A DNA stretch of 64,000 nucleotides, taken from positions 181,874 to 245,873 of the forward strand of contig DATGLS010000018.1 in the NCBI GenBank assembly GCA_035293985.1, given 5' to 3'. The position numbers were made by a program, and so were the translations under genes. The notes beneath the pieces are model-generated. The model was not told the origin of the DNA. It worked only from the letters and a program-made list of their open reading frames with translations, and did not search any database. Below, in pieces: positions 47,530 to 56,275 of the stretch (position 1 is its first letter; every line of letters starts with the position of its first letter). Source of the stretch: JAVDCA01 sp035293985 (GTDB lineage Bacteria > Pseudomonadota > Alphaproteobacteria > Rhizobiales > Xanthobacteraceae).

Positions 47530-47756
47530 GGGTTACTCCATACGCTACGACTACAACTGTCTCGCATTGGGTCACTCTCGCCGATCGCGCTTAATGTCCT
47601 GTTAAGGCTCTGCGCGCGGCTGCTCGGGGACCAATGTCGGCGACAATCGGGGGCTGGATTGCGGCGGGATATTGGTGGGATATTTAGATTTAGCGTAATT
47701 CACTGTTGCGAAAGAGAAAAAATCGTGCCCGCCGCCCTCGCGCCGGGACCCCGCGG

Positions 47757-48719
47757 CTACTTCAGGAATGCGATGTCGGCGATAAGTGGCCGGTGATTGG
47801 AGCCGAGCGGCGGTCCGGTCGTGATGCTGACGCGCGCGAAGCCCTGGGTCGACAACACGTTGTCAGTCGTGACCGCCGGGAACGGCCAGAACGCGGGCCA
47901 GCTTGGCGCCGAGGTCGCAATGTAAGTCAGGAATTGGCCGAGGCCGGCGTTCTGCAACTGGGCGAACTTCCAGGCGAACGGCGTGAGGTGGAGATCGCCC
48001 GCGACGATGTGGGCGGCGCCCTGGCTCTCCAGATGCGCCTGCAGGCGCGCGATGTCGCTCGCCTGCTCGTTCGGCGTCAACGGCCCGGAAAGATGCACCC
48101 CGGACAACACGAAGGTGCGATTGGCCAATTGCAAGCGCGCCCACACGACGAGCGGTCGCCGCGTCCGCGTGGTGATCTGGCCGCCGGCGACCCACGGCCG
48201 CTTCGACATCAGCGCCTGGCCGCTGCAGCTCGAGGCTTCGACGAGCGTGGACGGGAAGGCAAGGCGCAGCTTGGGGATCAGCCGCTCGACGGCGCTGCAG
48301 CTCACCTGCTGCAGCAGCACGACGTCGGCATGCGCATTGAGGAGGAAATCCGCGATATCGTCGAAACGTGAATTGTCGGCCCCGAGGTCGAACGTGACGA
48401 GACGCAGCGCGGGCGGCAGGCTGGGCGCGGTGTCGCCTGCGCGTGCCCATGGCAGCAGCAGCAGGCCAACCTGCAGCAGTGCGAGCGATATGGTCGGGCG
48501 CAGGAGCCGCCCCTCCCGCAACAGGGCGACGACGATCACAAGCGCGATCGCCGCGAGCGCGCCGAGCGGTCGGACCTCGTTGATCAAGTCGAAGGCGGGA
48601 ATCCATGGCGCCGTGAAGCCGAGCGCGGTGACGATCATGCCGCAGACCCACGCGATCCAGGCGGCGCGTGCGAGGATGCGGCGCAGATGATTTTGCCGTG
48701 CGACGGGAATTTCGCTCAT
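47757..48719 (-). CDS. EEP-fold (endonuclease/exonuclease/phosphatase) protein with altered catalytic motifs
   Basis: 320 aa. Three N-terminal hydrophobic helices (residues 18-90: WIAWVCGMIVTALGFTAPW, LGALAAIALVIVVALL, SLALLQVGLLLLPWA) anchor a periplasmic EEP domain. The EEP motifs are recognisable but substituted: TFDLGADNSRFDD (Asp for the first Asn), LLQQV (Gln for Glu), GDLHLTP (His for Asn) and GSNHRPL (Asn for Asp). Together these suggest that it is not an active phosphodiesterase. Membrane-anchored with a Pro-rich linker absent. Stands alone. Confidence 0.82.
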   Translation of the reverse strand: MSEIPVARQNHLRRILARAAWIAWVCGMIVTALGFTAPWIPAFDLINEVRPLGALAAIALVIVVALLREGRLLRPTISLALLQVGLLLLPWARAGDTAPSLPPALRLVTFDLGADNSRFDDIADFLLNAHADVVLLQQVSCSAVERLIPKLRLAFPSTLVEASSCSGQALMSKRPWVAGGQITTRTRRPLVVWARLQLANRTFVLSGVHLSGPLTPNEQASDIARLQAHLESQGAAHIVAGDLHLTPFAWKFAQLQNAGLGQFLTYIATSAPSWPAFWPFPAVTTDNVLSTQGFARVSITTGPPLGSNHRPLIADIAFLK

Positions 48720-48914
48720 CGGGTTTTAGTCCAACACGTCGCGCGGCGACCGCATCGTCGCCGCGCGCAAGGAACAGATGAGTGATAAGTGATATATGAA
48801 GGAGGCGCGCCCACAACCGTCAACTTCGCCGGCGTGAGCGCCATTGGCGTTCGCGCCGGGGCATCTTATGTGTTGGGCTGAACTGGCGCGGCAACCCGGG
48901 CAAATCGACACGAC

Positions 48915-50276
48915 ATGCCTGATCGCGAAAAGAACCGCTTCTCCGCCCGCGCGGCGCGCTATGCGCGCGTCGGCGCGAATGTGGGCGGCGTCGCCGCCAA
49001 GATCGCGGCGACCCGCTTCTTCGGAATGGGTCTCGATCGCGGCAAGAACGCGATCGAGCTCGCGGCCGCGCTAGGCGGGCTCAAAGGCCCGATCATGAAG
49101 GTCGCCCAGATGCTGGCGACCATTCCGGATGCGCTGCCGCCCGAATACGCCGCCGAGCTCGCCAAGCTGCAGAGCGAAGCGCCGCCGATGGGCTGGGCCT
49201 TCGTGAAGCGGCGCATGACGGCCGAGCTCGGCGCCGATTGGCAGGGCAAGTTCGCGAGCTTCGGGCATGCCCCGGCGGCCGCGGCCTCGCTCGGCCAGGT
49301 GCATCGCGCCCGCTCGCACGACGGCGCGGAGCTTGCCTGCAAGCTGCAATATCCCGACATGCAGTCGGCGGTCGCCGCCGATCTGCGCCAGCTCGACTGG
49401 ATCTTCGCCATTCATCGCCGCATGGATCCGGCGATCGACACGAGCGAGATCGGCAAAGAGATCGCGGCGCGCATGCGCGAGGAGCTCGACTACGAGCACG
49501 AGGCGAAGAATGTCGCGCTCTATCGCGAGATGCTGGCGAACACGCCCGAGGTGCGCGTGCCGCGCGTCTGCCCCGAGCTCTCGACCCGCCGGCTCCTCAC
49601 CCTCGATTGGCTGGAAGGGCAGAAGCTGCTTGCCTTCAAGGAGCATCCGCTCGCGGCGCGCAATCGCCTCGCGGTCGCGATGTTCAAAGCATGGTGGCAT
49701 CCGTTCAGCCGGTTCGGCGTCATTCACGGCGATCCGCACCTCGGCAACTACACGGTGTTCGCCGAGGGTGACGAGCCGGGCGGCATCAACCTGCTCGACT
49801 ACGGCTGCATCCGCATCTTTCCCGAGCGCTTCGTCGGCGGCGTGGTCGACCTCTATCACGGCCTGCTCAAGGGCGACCGCGACCTCGTCGTGCACGCCTA
49901 TGAGACCTGGGGGTTTCGCGGGCTCTCGCGCGAGCTCATCGACGTGCTCAATATCTGGGCGAACTTCATCTATGGCCCGCTGCTCGACGATCGCGAGCGC
50001 ACCATCGCGGACAAGGTTAAACCATCGGAATACGGGCGGCGCGAGGCGTTCACGGTGCATCGCGCGCTCAAGGAGAAGGGGCCCGTCAAGGTGCCGCGTG
50101 AGTTCGTGTTCATGGACCGCGCCGCCATCGGCCTCGGCGGCGTGTTTCTCCACCTCGACGCCAAGCTCAACTATTACCGGCTGTTCAACGAGGCGATCGA
50201 GCACTTCTCCGTGGCCCGGGTCGGCGCGCGGCAAAAGGCGGCACTCGCCGAAGCCGGGCTCGCCCAAGAGGCGTGA
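48915..50276 (+). CDS. UbiB/AarF (ABC1) family atypical kinase
   Basis: 453 aa. Motifs of the UbiB family: KGPIMKVAQMLATIPDALP (KxGQ variant), AAAASLGQVHRA (Ala-rich loop) and VIHGDPHLGNYTVF (catalytic GDxHxGN) followed by LLDYGCIRIFP. Such proteins act as ATPases in ubiquinone biosynthesis or lipid handling. No ubi genes are adjacent, so the pathway role is uncertain; the DxG is present as DYG. Followed after 124 bp by oxidase and transhydrogenase genes, i.e. a respiratory setting. Confidence 0.9.
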   Translation: MPDREKNRFSARAARYARVGANVGGVAAKIAATRFFGMGLDRGKNAIELAAALGGLKGPIMKVAQMLATIPDALPPEYAAELAKLQSEAPPMGWAFVKRRMTAELGADWQGKFASFGHAPAAAASLGQVHRARSHDGAELACKLQYPDMQSAVAADLRQLDWIFAIHRRMDPAIDTSEIGKEIAARMREELDYEHEAKNVALYREMLANTPEVRVPRVCPELSTRRLLTLDWLEGQKLLAFKEHPLAARNRLAVAMFKAWWHPFSRFGVIHGDPHLGNYTVFAEGDEPGGINLLDYGCIRIFPERFVGGVVDLYHGLLKGDRDLVVHAYETWGFRGLSRELIDVLNIWANFIYGPLLDDRERTIADKVKPSEYGRREAFTVHRALKEKGPVKVPREFVFMDRAAIGLGGVFLHLDAKLNYYRLFNEAIEHFSVARVGARQKAALAEAGLAQEA

Positions 50277-50400
50277 CGAACGAACGTACCCTGGCGTCAC
50301 CCTGGGCCAATCGGCCGTCCGGCGCATCGGGCGCCGTTGCCCTGCCGGCGCAATTGCGGTAATCCGGCGGCTCCGAATACCCAGATTCTGGAGATGCACG

Positions 50401-50685
50401 ATGGCCGATCACGCCGAGGTCGAATACGCGACCGCAACCGGCAATGACTATAAGGAACACGAGGGCACCTACGCGTCGTTCGTCCGGTTGGCCACCGTCG
50501 GCTCGCTCCTGGTCATCAACATCGTGATCGCCCTCGGCGTGGGCGGCGTCATCGATCATTGGCTCGAGGCGGTCGGCCTTCTCGTCCTCGCGGTCCTGAC
50601 CGGCCTGATCGGCCTTGCGACCGGCTCGAACGTTCCGAGTGTCATCGTCGTGTTGCTCGGGCTGCTCGCGCTCGCCATGAAGTAG
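50401..50685 (+). CDS. aa3-type cytochrome c oxidase subunit IV
   Basis: 94 aa. The N-terminal hydrophilic part MADHAEVEYATATGNDYKEHEGTYASFVRL fits the CoxIV family of alphaproteobacteria (pfam07835), which then has one or two helices (VGSLLVINIVIALGVGGVI, GLLVLAVLTGLIGLATG). The family is often encoded ahead of pnt genes in Rhizobiales, as here. No large oxidase subunits are nearby. It may be part of an oxidase or have a transhydrogenase-linked role. Confidence 0.85.
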   Translation: MADHAEVEYATATGNDYKEHEGTYASFVRLATVGSLLVINIVIALGVGGVIDHWLEAVGLLVLAVLTGLIGLATGSNVPSVIVVLLGLLALAMK

Positions 50686-50754
50686 CTCTTGCGGCGCGCC
50701 GCCGCGCGCCCTCGGCGCCTACCCGATCCTGTGTCATGTCGATGGAGAAGCTGA

Positions 50755-51888
50755 ATGCGCATCGCGATAGCGCGCGAAGTCGATATTGACGAGCCGAGGG
50801 TCGCGGCGACGCCCGACACCGTCAAGAAGATGAAGGCGCTCGGCGCCGACGTCGTGGTCGAGCCCGGCGCCGGGATGAGGTCCGGCATTCTGGATGCCGA
50901 CTATACGGCGGCGGGCGCGACCGTCGCGGCCAATGCGGCGAGCGACGCCGATGTCGTCCTCAAGGTGCGACGTCCCGCCGAATCGGAACTTGGATCTTAC
51001 AAGAAGGGCGCGCTCGTCATCGCCATCATGGATCCGTACGGCAATGATGCCGCGCTCGCTGCCCTGGCGCGCGCCGGCGTCACGGCCTTCGCCATGGAGC
51101 TGATGCCGCGCATCACCCGCGCTCAGACGATGGACGTTCTCTCCAGCCAGGCGAATCTCGCGGGCTATCGCGCGGTGATCGACGCGTCCGCCGAATACGG
51201 CCGCGCGCTGCCGATGATGATGACGGCGGCCGGCACCGTGCCGGCCACCAAGGTGTTCGTCATGGGCGTCGGCGTCGCCGGCCTGCAGGCGATCGCGACG
51301 GCGCGCCGGCTCGGCGCCGTGGTCACGGCGACCGACGTGCGGCCGGCGACCAAGGAGCAGGTCGAGAGCCTCGGCGCGAAGTTCATCGCCGTCGAGGACG
51401 ACGAGTTCAAGCAGGCCGAGACCGCCGGCGGGTATGCCAAGGAAATGTCCAAGGAGTATCAGGCGAAGCAGGCCGCGCTGGTCGCCGAGCACATCAAGAA
51501 GCAGGACATCGTGATCACGACGGCGCTCATCCCGGGCCGGCCGGCGCCGCGGCTGATTTCCGCCGACATGGTGCGCTCGATGCGGCCGGGCTCGGTGGTG
51601 GTCGATCTCGCGGTCGAGCGCGGCGGCAATGTCGAGGGGGCGCAGCCCGGCAAGGTCGCCGACGTCAACGGCGTCAGGATCGTCGGCTATCTCAACGTGC
51701 CGGGCCGGCTCGCCGCGTCGGCGTCGACGCTCTACGCGCGCAATCTGTTCGCGTTCCTCGACACCATGGTCGACAAGAAGACCAAGGCGCTCGCCGTCAA
51801 CTGGGACGACGAACTCGTCAAGGCGACCATGCTCACCCGCGACGGCGCCGTCGTGCATCCGAATTTCAAGCCCAAAAGCGCGGCCTGA
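50755..51888 (+). CDS. pntAA: NAD(P) transhydrogenase subunit alpha, part 1
   Basis: 377 aa; NAD(H)-binding domain I of the proton-translocating transhydrogenase. AREVDIDEPRVAATPDTVKKM, RAQTMDVLSSQANLAGYRAV and VFVMGVGVAGLQAIATARRLGAVVTATDVRP (GxGxxG) are diagnostic. Catalyses hydride transfer between NADH and NADP+ coupled to proton entry, supplying NADPH. Start ATG at 50755. The alpha chain is split as in Rhodospirillum-type enzymes; pntAB follows 11 bp later. Confidence 0.97.
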   Translation: MRIAIAREVDIDEPRVAATPDTVKKMKALGADVVVEPGAGMRSGILDADYTAAGATVAANAASDADVVLKVRRPAESELGSYKKGALVIAIMDPYGNDAALAALARAGVTAFAMELMPRITRAQTMDVLSSQANLAGYRAVIDASAEYGRALPMMMTAAGTVPATKVFVMGVGVAGLQAIATARRLGAVVTATDVRPATKEQVESLGAKFIAVEDDEFKQAETAGGYAKEMSKEYQAKQAALVAEHIKKQDIVITTALIPGRPAPRLISADMVRSMRPGSVVVDLAVERGGNVEGAQPGKVADVNGVRIVGYLNVPGRLAASASTLYARNLFAFLDTMVDKKTKALAVNWDDELVKATMLTRDGAVVHPNFKPKSAA

Positions 51889-51899
51889 GGGAGCATCCC

Positions 51900-52223
51900 A
51901 TGGACCATCTCGCGACCGCGGTCGATCCGTTCGTCTTTCGCTTCTCGATCTTCGTGCTCGCCGTCTTCGTCGGCTACTACGTGGTGTGGTCGGTGACGCC
52001 GGCCCTTCATACGCCGCTGATGTCGGTGACCAATGCGATCTCGTCGGTGATCGTCGTGGGCGCGCTGCTCGCCGTCGGCGTGACGCTCGTCGCCGACGAC
52101 TCCGGCCCGATCTGGGCGCGCGCGCTCGGCTTCTTCGCGCTGGTGCTCGCCTCGGTCAACATCTTCGGCGGCTTCCTCGTCACCCAGCGCATGCTGGGAA
52201 TGTATCAGAAGAAAAAGAAGTGA
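51900..52223 (+). CDS. pntAB: NAD(P) transhydrogenase subunit alpha, part 2
   Basis: 107 aa membrane subunit with three helices (FRFSIFVLAVFVGYYVVWSV, TNAISSVIVVGALLAVGVTLV, ALGFFALVLASVNIFGGFLVTQRML) and a Lys-rich C-terminus. Corresponds to the transmembrane part of the E. coli PntA. Lies 11 bp after pntAA and 39 bp before pntB, in one operon. Confidence 0.95.
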   Translation: MDHLATAVDPFVFRFSIFVLAVFVGYYVVWSVTPALHTPLMSVTNAISSVIVVGALLAVGVTLVADDSGPIWARALGFFALVLASVNIFGGFLVTQRMLGMYQKKKK

Positions 52224-52262
52224 GCGGCATTCCCGCACTGTGAGCATTCTCATCAGGGGATA

Positions 52263-53672
52263 ATGATGTCGGCAGATCTCGCGGCACTGCTCTATCTCGT
52301 CGCCGGCGTCCTGTTCATTCTCGCGCTGCGCGGCCTGTCGAGCCCGGAATCGAGCCGGCGCGGCAACCTGTTCGGCATGATCGGCATGGTGATCGCGATC
52401 GTCACCACGCTCGCCTCGCATCCGCCCGCCGGGGTCGGCGCCTGGGCGCTGGTCATCATCGGCATCGCGATCGGCGGCGGCATCGGCGCCGTGACGGCGC
52501 GCCGCGTGCCGATGACCGCGATGCCCGAGCTCGTCGCCGCCTTCCACTCGCTGGTCGGCTTGGCGGCCGTGCTGGTTGCGGCGGGGGCGTTCTATGCGCC
52601 GGCGGCCTTCGACATCGCCGAGAGGGTCGCAGGCAAGCAGGTGATTCATCAGGCGAGCCTGATCGAGATGTCGCTCGGCGTCGCCATCGGCGCCATCACG
52701 TTCACGGGCTCGGTGATCGCGTTCCTGAAACTGTCCGGCCGCATGAGCGGCAAGCCGATCACGCTGCCGTTCCGCCACGTCATCAACATCGCGCTCGCGG
52801 TCGCGCTGATCTTCTTCATCGTCAGCTTCTACAATCACCAGAGCGCGGTCGAGTTCTGGTTGATCGTCGCGATCTCGCTCGCGCTCGGCATCCTCATCAT
52901 CATCCCGATCGGCGGCGCCGACATGCCGGTGGTGATCTCGATGCTCAACTCGTACTCGGGCTGGGCGGCGGCCGGCATCGGCTTCACGCTCGGCAACTCG
53001 GCGCTGATCATCACCGGCGCGCTGGTCGGCTCCTCGGGCGCGATCCTCTCCTACATCATGTGCCGCGGCATGAACCGCAACTTCTTCTCGGTCATCCTCG
53101 GCGGCTTCGGCGGCGAGGTCGCGGGGCCGGCGGGTGGAAAGGAGCAGAAGCCCGTGAAGCTCGGCTCGGCCGAGGACGCCGCCTACATCATGAAGAACTC
53201 GTCGAAGGTGATCATCGTGCCGGGCTACGGCATGGCGGTCGCGCAGGCGCAGCACGCGCTGCGCGAGATGGCCGACAAGCTCAAGGCCGAGGGCGTCGAG
53301 GTCAAATACGCGATCCACCCGGTCGCGGGCCGCATGCCCGGCCACATGAACGTGCTGCTGGCGGAAGCCAACGTGCCATACGACGAGGTGTTCGAGCTCG
53401 AGGACATCAACTCCGAGTTCGCCCAGGCCGACGTCGCCTTCGTGATCGGCGCGAACGACGTTACCAATCCGGCGGCGGAAGAGGACAAGACCTCGCCGAT
53501 CTACGGCATGCCGGTGCTGCAGGTGTGGAAGGCCGGCACCGTGATGTTCATCAAGCGCTCGCTCGCCTCCGGCTACGCCGGCATCGACAACCCGCTGTTC
53601 TACCGCGACAACACCATGATGCTGCTGGGCGACGCGAAGAAGATGACGGAAGAGATCGTCAAGGCGTTGTAA
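52263..53672 (+). CDS. pntB: NAD(P) transhydrogenase subunit beta
   Basis: 469 aa. The N-terminal half has about nine membrane helices (proton channel, LVAAFHSLVGLAAVLVAAGAF, HQASLIEMSLGVAIGAITFTGSVIAFLKL). The C-terminal NADP(H) domain contains VIIVPGYGMAVAQAQHALREM, AIHPVAGRMPGHMNVLLAEANVPYD, and VIGANDVTNPAAEEDKTSPIYGMP. Start at 52263 after AGGGGAT; an ATG at 52266 is possible. End of the operon; nothing is co-directional within 107 bp. Confidence 0.97.
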   Translation: MMSADLAALLYLVAGVLFILALRGLSSPESSRRGNLFGMIGMVIAIVTTLASHPPAGVGAWALVIIGIAIGGGIGAVTARRVPMTAMPELVAAFHSLVGLAAVLVAAGAFYAPAAFDIAERVAGKQVIHQASLIEMSLGVAIGAITFTGSVIAFLKLSGRMSGKPITLPFRHVINIALAVALIFFIVSFYNHQSAVEFWLIVAISLALGILIIIPIGGADMPVVISMLNSYSGWAAAGIGFTLGNSALIITGALVGSSGAILSYIMCRGMNRNFFSVILGGFGGEVAGPAGGKEQKPVKLGSAEDAAYIMKNSSKVIIVPGYGMAVAQAQHALREMADKLKAEGVEVKYAIHPVAGRMPGHMNVLLAEANVPYDEVFELEDINSEFAQADVAFVIGANDVTNPAAEEDKTSPIYGMPVLQVWKAGTVMFIKRSLASGYAGIDNPLFYRDNTMMLLGDAKKMTEEIVKAL

Positions 53673-53779
53673 AAGGGCCGATGGCGCGGCGGGCCACCTT
53701 GGCCGGGTCTGCTCGTGCCGCCGCCTGATCGAATTGCACCGCCGCCGACGTCGCCGGCTTCATCGCCGCGCAGACCGCG

Positions 53780-54334
53780 ATGATGGAGATCCTCCGTCAC
53801 GTGAGAGGTCTCGACCTGCCGGATTGCTGGATCGGCGCCGGGTTCGTCAGAAACGTGATCTGGGATGCCCTGCATGATCGCCCATGGTCGCCCTCCTATG
53901 GCGATGTCGACGTGGTCTACTTCGATGCCGAACATTCCGGCGCGCACGATGATGGGTGGATCGAGGCTCGACTGGCCGGCGCGATGCCCGACGTGCCCTG
54001 GTCGGTCCGCAACCAGGCGCGGATGCATCTCGCCAATGGCGATCCGCCCTATGCCGACACGGCGGATGCGCTGCGCCATTGGCCGGAGACCTGCACCGCC
54101 GTCGCGGTGCGCGAGACCGACCTCGGCATCGACGTGCTGGCGCCTTTCGGCGTCACGGATCTCATCACCCTGACGGTCAATCCGACGCCGGCCTTCGCGA
54201 CGAAGATGGACCTCTATCGCGCCCGCATCATCGCGAAGCAATGGGCGCAGCATTGGCCCCGGCTGCGGCTAACGGGGGATGTACGGACGTTCGGCCTGAT
54301 CGCTCGCAGGTCTCAAGCTGACCCCAGCCGCTAG
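53780..54334 (+). CDS. Nucleotidyltransferase family protein (DUF925/NTP_transf_6)
   Basis: 184 aa. Opening motif CWIGAGFVRNVIWDALH and acidic pair GDVDVVYFD match the Pol-beta-like nucleotidyltransferases of PF06042. Further blocks: IEARLAGAMPDVPWSVRNQARMHLANGDPPYADTADALRHWPET and LAPFGVTDLITLTVNPTP. Coding-like residues (VAGFIAAQTA) continue in frame before the ATG but no start codon exists there, so the N-terminus may have been trimmed. Two shorter pieces of related sequence lie at 54897-54940 and 56106-56223, so this gene was duplicated and the copies decayed. Confidence 0.82.
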   Translation: MMEILRHVRGLDLPDCWIGAGFVRNVIWDALHDRPWSPSYGDVDVVYFDAEHSGAHDDGWIEARLAGAMPDVPWSVRNQARMHLANGDPPYADTADALRHWPETCTAVAVRETDLGIDVLAPFGVTDLITLTVNPTPAFATKMDLYRARIIAKQWAQHWPRLRLTGDVRTFGLIARRSQADPSR

Positions 54335-54425
54335 CCGTTCGCAGGCGATATGCGCAAACTTGTCCAAAAGCCGCGCCAGATTCCGCGCTAGAGTGCGTCA
54401 TCGTTCCTTGCCAAGGGAGATGAAC

Positions 54426-54746
54426 ATGTCACCCAAGTTGCCGAAAAGCCTTCCGATTGCCACAACATTCATCGCGTTCTCGGTCTTGGGCGCCCAATCG
54501 GCGCTGGCTGCCAATATGCCTCGCGACATCGCTCAGGCGCAGAGGGAATGCAAACAGTCCAAGCCCGACTGCGCCGACCTCGAGGGCAGCAAGCTCTCAG
54601 CTTGCGAACTGAAGGTCGGTCAGATCATTCATGCGTGCAACAAGTGGCAAAGATGGGAAAACGAGGAGAACGGCGGCCCCGGACCGCAATTCAACAGGGC
54701 CGGCCGGAACCGCGACGACGCCGCCGCGAAGGGTGAAACGGACTGA
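54426..54746 (+). CDS. Small exported Cys-containing protein A
   Basis: 106 aa from the ATG at 54426 (AGGGAG upstream). Signal peptide SLPIATTFIAFSVLGAQSALA. The mature part carries CKQSKPDC, then SACELKVGQIIHACNKWQRW, four Cys likely forming disulfides, and ends in a hydrophilic Asn/Arg-rich tail. I recognise no family. First of three small exported proteins in the scarred patch. Confidence 0.65.
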   Translation: MSPKLPKSLPIATTFIAFSVLGAQSALAANMPRDIAQAQRECKQSKPDCADLEGSKLSACELKVGQIIHACNKWQRWENEENGGPGPQFNRAGRNRDDAAAKGETD

Positions 54747-54896
54747 TCGAACCGATCAGCCCCTCGTCGACCTCGGGCGATGGCCCATTCGGCTCAGAAG
54801 CCATCCGGCCACAGCGCCGCGACGGCTGCAGGGCGTCCCAGCGAATGTTGCGCGATGCCTCATTCCGCTCGTTGCCGCCCGAAGCGGCAATTCCTT

Positions 54897-54940
54897 GACG
54901 TTCCGCCAGATTGCTCGCAGGTCTCAAGTTGACCCGAAGC
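54897..54940 (+). pseudogene. Remnant of a nucleotidyltransferase C-terminus
   Basis: Bases 54897-54937 read TFRQIARRSQVDPKLA, matching TFGLIARRSQADPSR at the end of the intact gene (54280-54334); GCTCGCAGGTCTCAAG is identical in both DNAs. No upstream homology. Decayed copy or an old recombination end. Confidence 0.6.
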
Positions 54941-55035
54941 TGGCCTGAGCACAGTTGGCCGGGCTCACAGCGCTCCTCCAGCTTCGAGGCGCTCGTTGCC
55001 CCACGGGCTCGTTCGCACGATTGAAAGGTCTTCAA

Positions 55036-55341
55036 ATGGGTATTTTGTCTCTTCGCTTCTCCACCCGATCAGCCGCCTTGATGGTTCTATTTGCGACGGT
55101 CACTTTCATTCCTAGTTTGTCAATTGTTCGAGCCGAAGATCCGAGGGTTCATGTTCTCGATCCGGACGGGCGGGTGCGTCGGCAGATGGACGATCCCGCT
55201 TATCGCGCATGCCAGAATAAATACGATCAATGCACTCAAACATGCGCAGAACTTACACCGTTACCGAACGACCCTCATCGGCGGGGTAAATGTTATAATA
55301 CATGCCGCACTGACAACAACCTTTGTTTGACACGGCGATAG
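55036..55341 (+). CDS. Small exported Cys-rich protein B
   Basis: 101 aa. AAAGG lies before the ATG at 55036. Signal peptide SAALMVLFATVTFIPSLSIVRA. The mature part has six Cys in three close pairs (CQNKYDQC, TCAELT, CYNTCRTDNNLC). Codon use and base composition are clearly more AT-rich than the surrounding genes, suggesting different ancestry. No family recognised; a secreted or periplasmic disulfide protein is likely. Confidence 0.65.
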   Translation: MGILSLRFSTRSAALMVLFATVTFIPSLSIVRAEDPRVHVLDPDGRVRRQMDDPAYRACQNKYDQCTQTCAELTPLPNDPHRRGKCYNTCRTDNNLCLTRR

Positions 55342-55438
55342 CGTGGGAGGGAGCGACCACGCGCTGAAGTACGCCACGACATCGCCGAAGGCCGAGGCGA
55401 CGGAGCGATGCCCCTCATGCTATGGCTGGAGGGGATCG

Positions 55439-55672
55439 ATGATGCGATATCTCTTGACGCTAGTCACTGCCGGCGTACTCGGTCTTGTTACCATCGAGGA
55501 AGCGGCCGCCTTGAAGTGCCCCATTACATGCGCGGCGGCGCTGAGATCCTGCATCCACTTCAAGGTAAGGGACAAGTTGAATTTCGACTGTGAGGGGCAG
55601 CTCAGAGCCTGCCTCATCGATGGGTCGTGGCACGGTCCGTATATCACGTGCAGCAATCTGGTCCGCCAGTAA
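55439..55672 (+). CDS. Small exported Cys-rich protein C
   Basis: 77 aa with ATG-ATG at 55439/55442 after GGAGGGG. Signal peptide YLLTLVTAGVLGLVTIEEAAA. Mature part: CPITCAAALRSC, then CEGQLRAC and a final CSNL: six Cys. Similar layout to proteins A and B but not similar in sequence. Function unknown. Lies just before a collapsed TRAP gene on the opposite strand. Confidence 0.6.
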   Translation: MMRYLLTLVTAGVLGLVTIEEAAALKCPITCAAALRSCIHFKVRDKLNFDCEGQLRACLIDGSWHGPYITCSNLVRQ

Positions 55673-55718
55673 CCGCCTCGCTGAGGATCTAGTGACGCGG
55701 ATCCATCCGGGCTACGGC

Positions 55719-56105
55719 TCAATACCCCAGCGCGCGGGGCAGCCACAGGCTGATTGCCGGCACGAACGCGATCACGATGAGGCAGACGAGCAAGAGGCCC
55801 AGATAGGCGAGGATCGGCTTCACGGTCTGCTCGATCGGGACGCGGCCGATCAGGCATGGGATAGAAGGTCCACTCGAGCGGCAGGCCCGAGCCGGTGGTC
55901 TGCCCGGTGGTGAGCCAGCCCATCTTGAAGGCGTTCAACGCCGCATAGGCGGCGGCCACCGTGACGAGCAGCGCGCCGGCCGCGTCGACGGCGCGGCCGG
56001 CCGCGGGCGGCAGGCGCTCGACGAGGAACACGACGCCGGGGTTCTCGGCGCGCGCGACCGCGCTCGCGACGCCGAAAAAGCTCGAGCCGACCATCAGGCC
56101 GCGCT
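55719..56105 (-). pseudogene. Collapsed TRAP transporter (DctQ fragment fused to DctM C-terminus)
   Basis: From the right (56105 downwards) sequence reads like a TRAP DctQ subunit, GLMVGSSFFGVASAVARAENPGVVFLVERLP... ALNAFKMGWLTTGQTTGS, ending WTFYPMP near 55855. Immediately after, in another frame, the C-terminus of a DctM permease appears: PIEQTVKPILAYLGLLLVCLIVIAFVPAISLWLPRALGY, with a stop at 55719. The rest of DctM (about 350 residues) and the DctP binding protein are absent. This is a deletion scar, not a working transporter. Confidence 0.75.
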
Positions 56106-56223
56106 CGAGGCCCAACTCGCCGGGGCAATGCCCGACATCCGTTGGTCGGCGAGGAATCAGGCGCGGATGCACATACGCAACGGCGATCCGCCCTATGCCG
56201 GCACGACGGACGCGCTGCGTCAT
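56106..56223 (+). pseudogene. Fragment of a nucleotidyltransferase (second copy)
   Basis: LEAQLAGAMPDIRWSARNQARM then HIRNGDPPYAGTTDALRH aligns closely with IEARLAGAMPDVPWSVRNQA... of the intact gene at 53780-54334, then loses homology after ALRH. The match begins where the DctQ homology on the other strand ends, so the two fragments were joined by one deletion or recombination. Confidence 0.75.
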
Positions 56224-56275
56224 CGGCTGCGCGTGAACGGCTTCGGCCGTTCATGAGCGTTCTGGGCTTGCCGTC

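Noticed and set aside
53726..53779. An upstream start for the nucleotidyltransferase
   Set aside because: Residues VAGFIAAQTA read in frame but a TGA at about 53726 and no start codon prevent extension.
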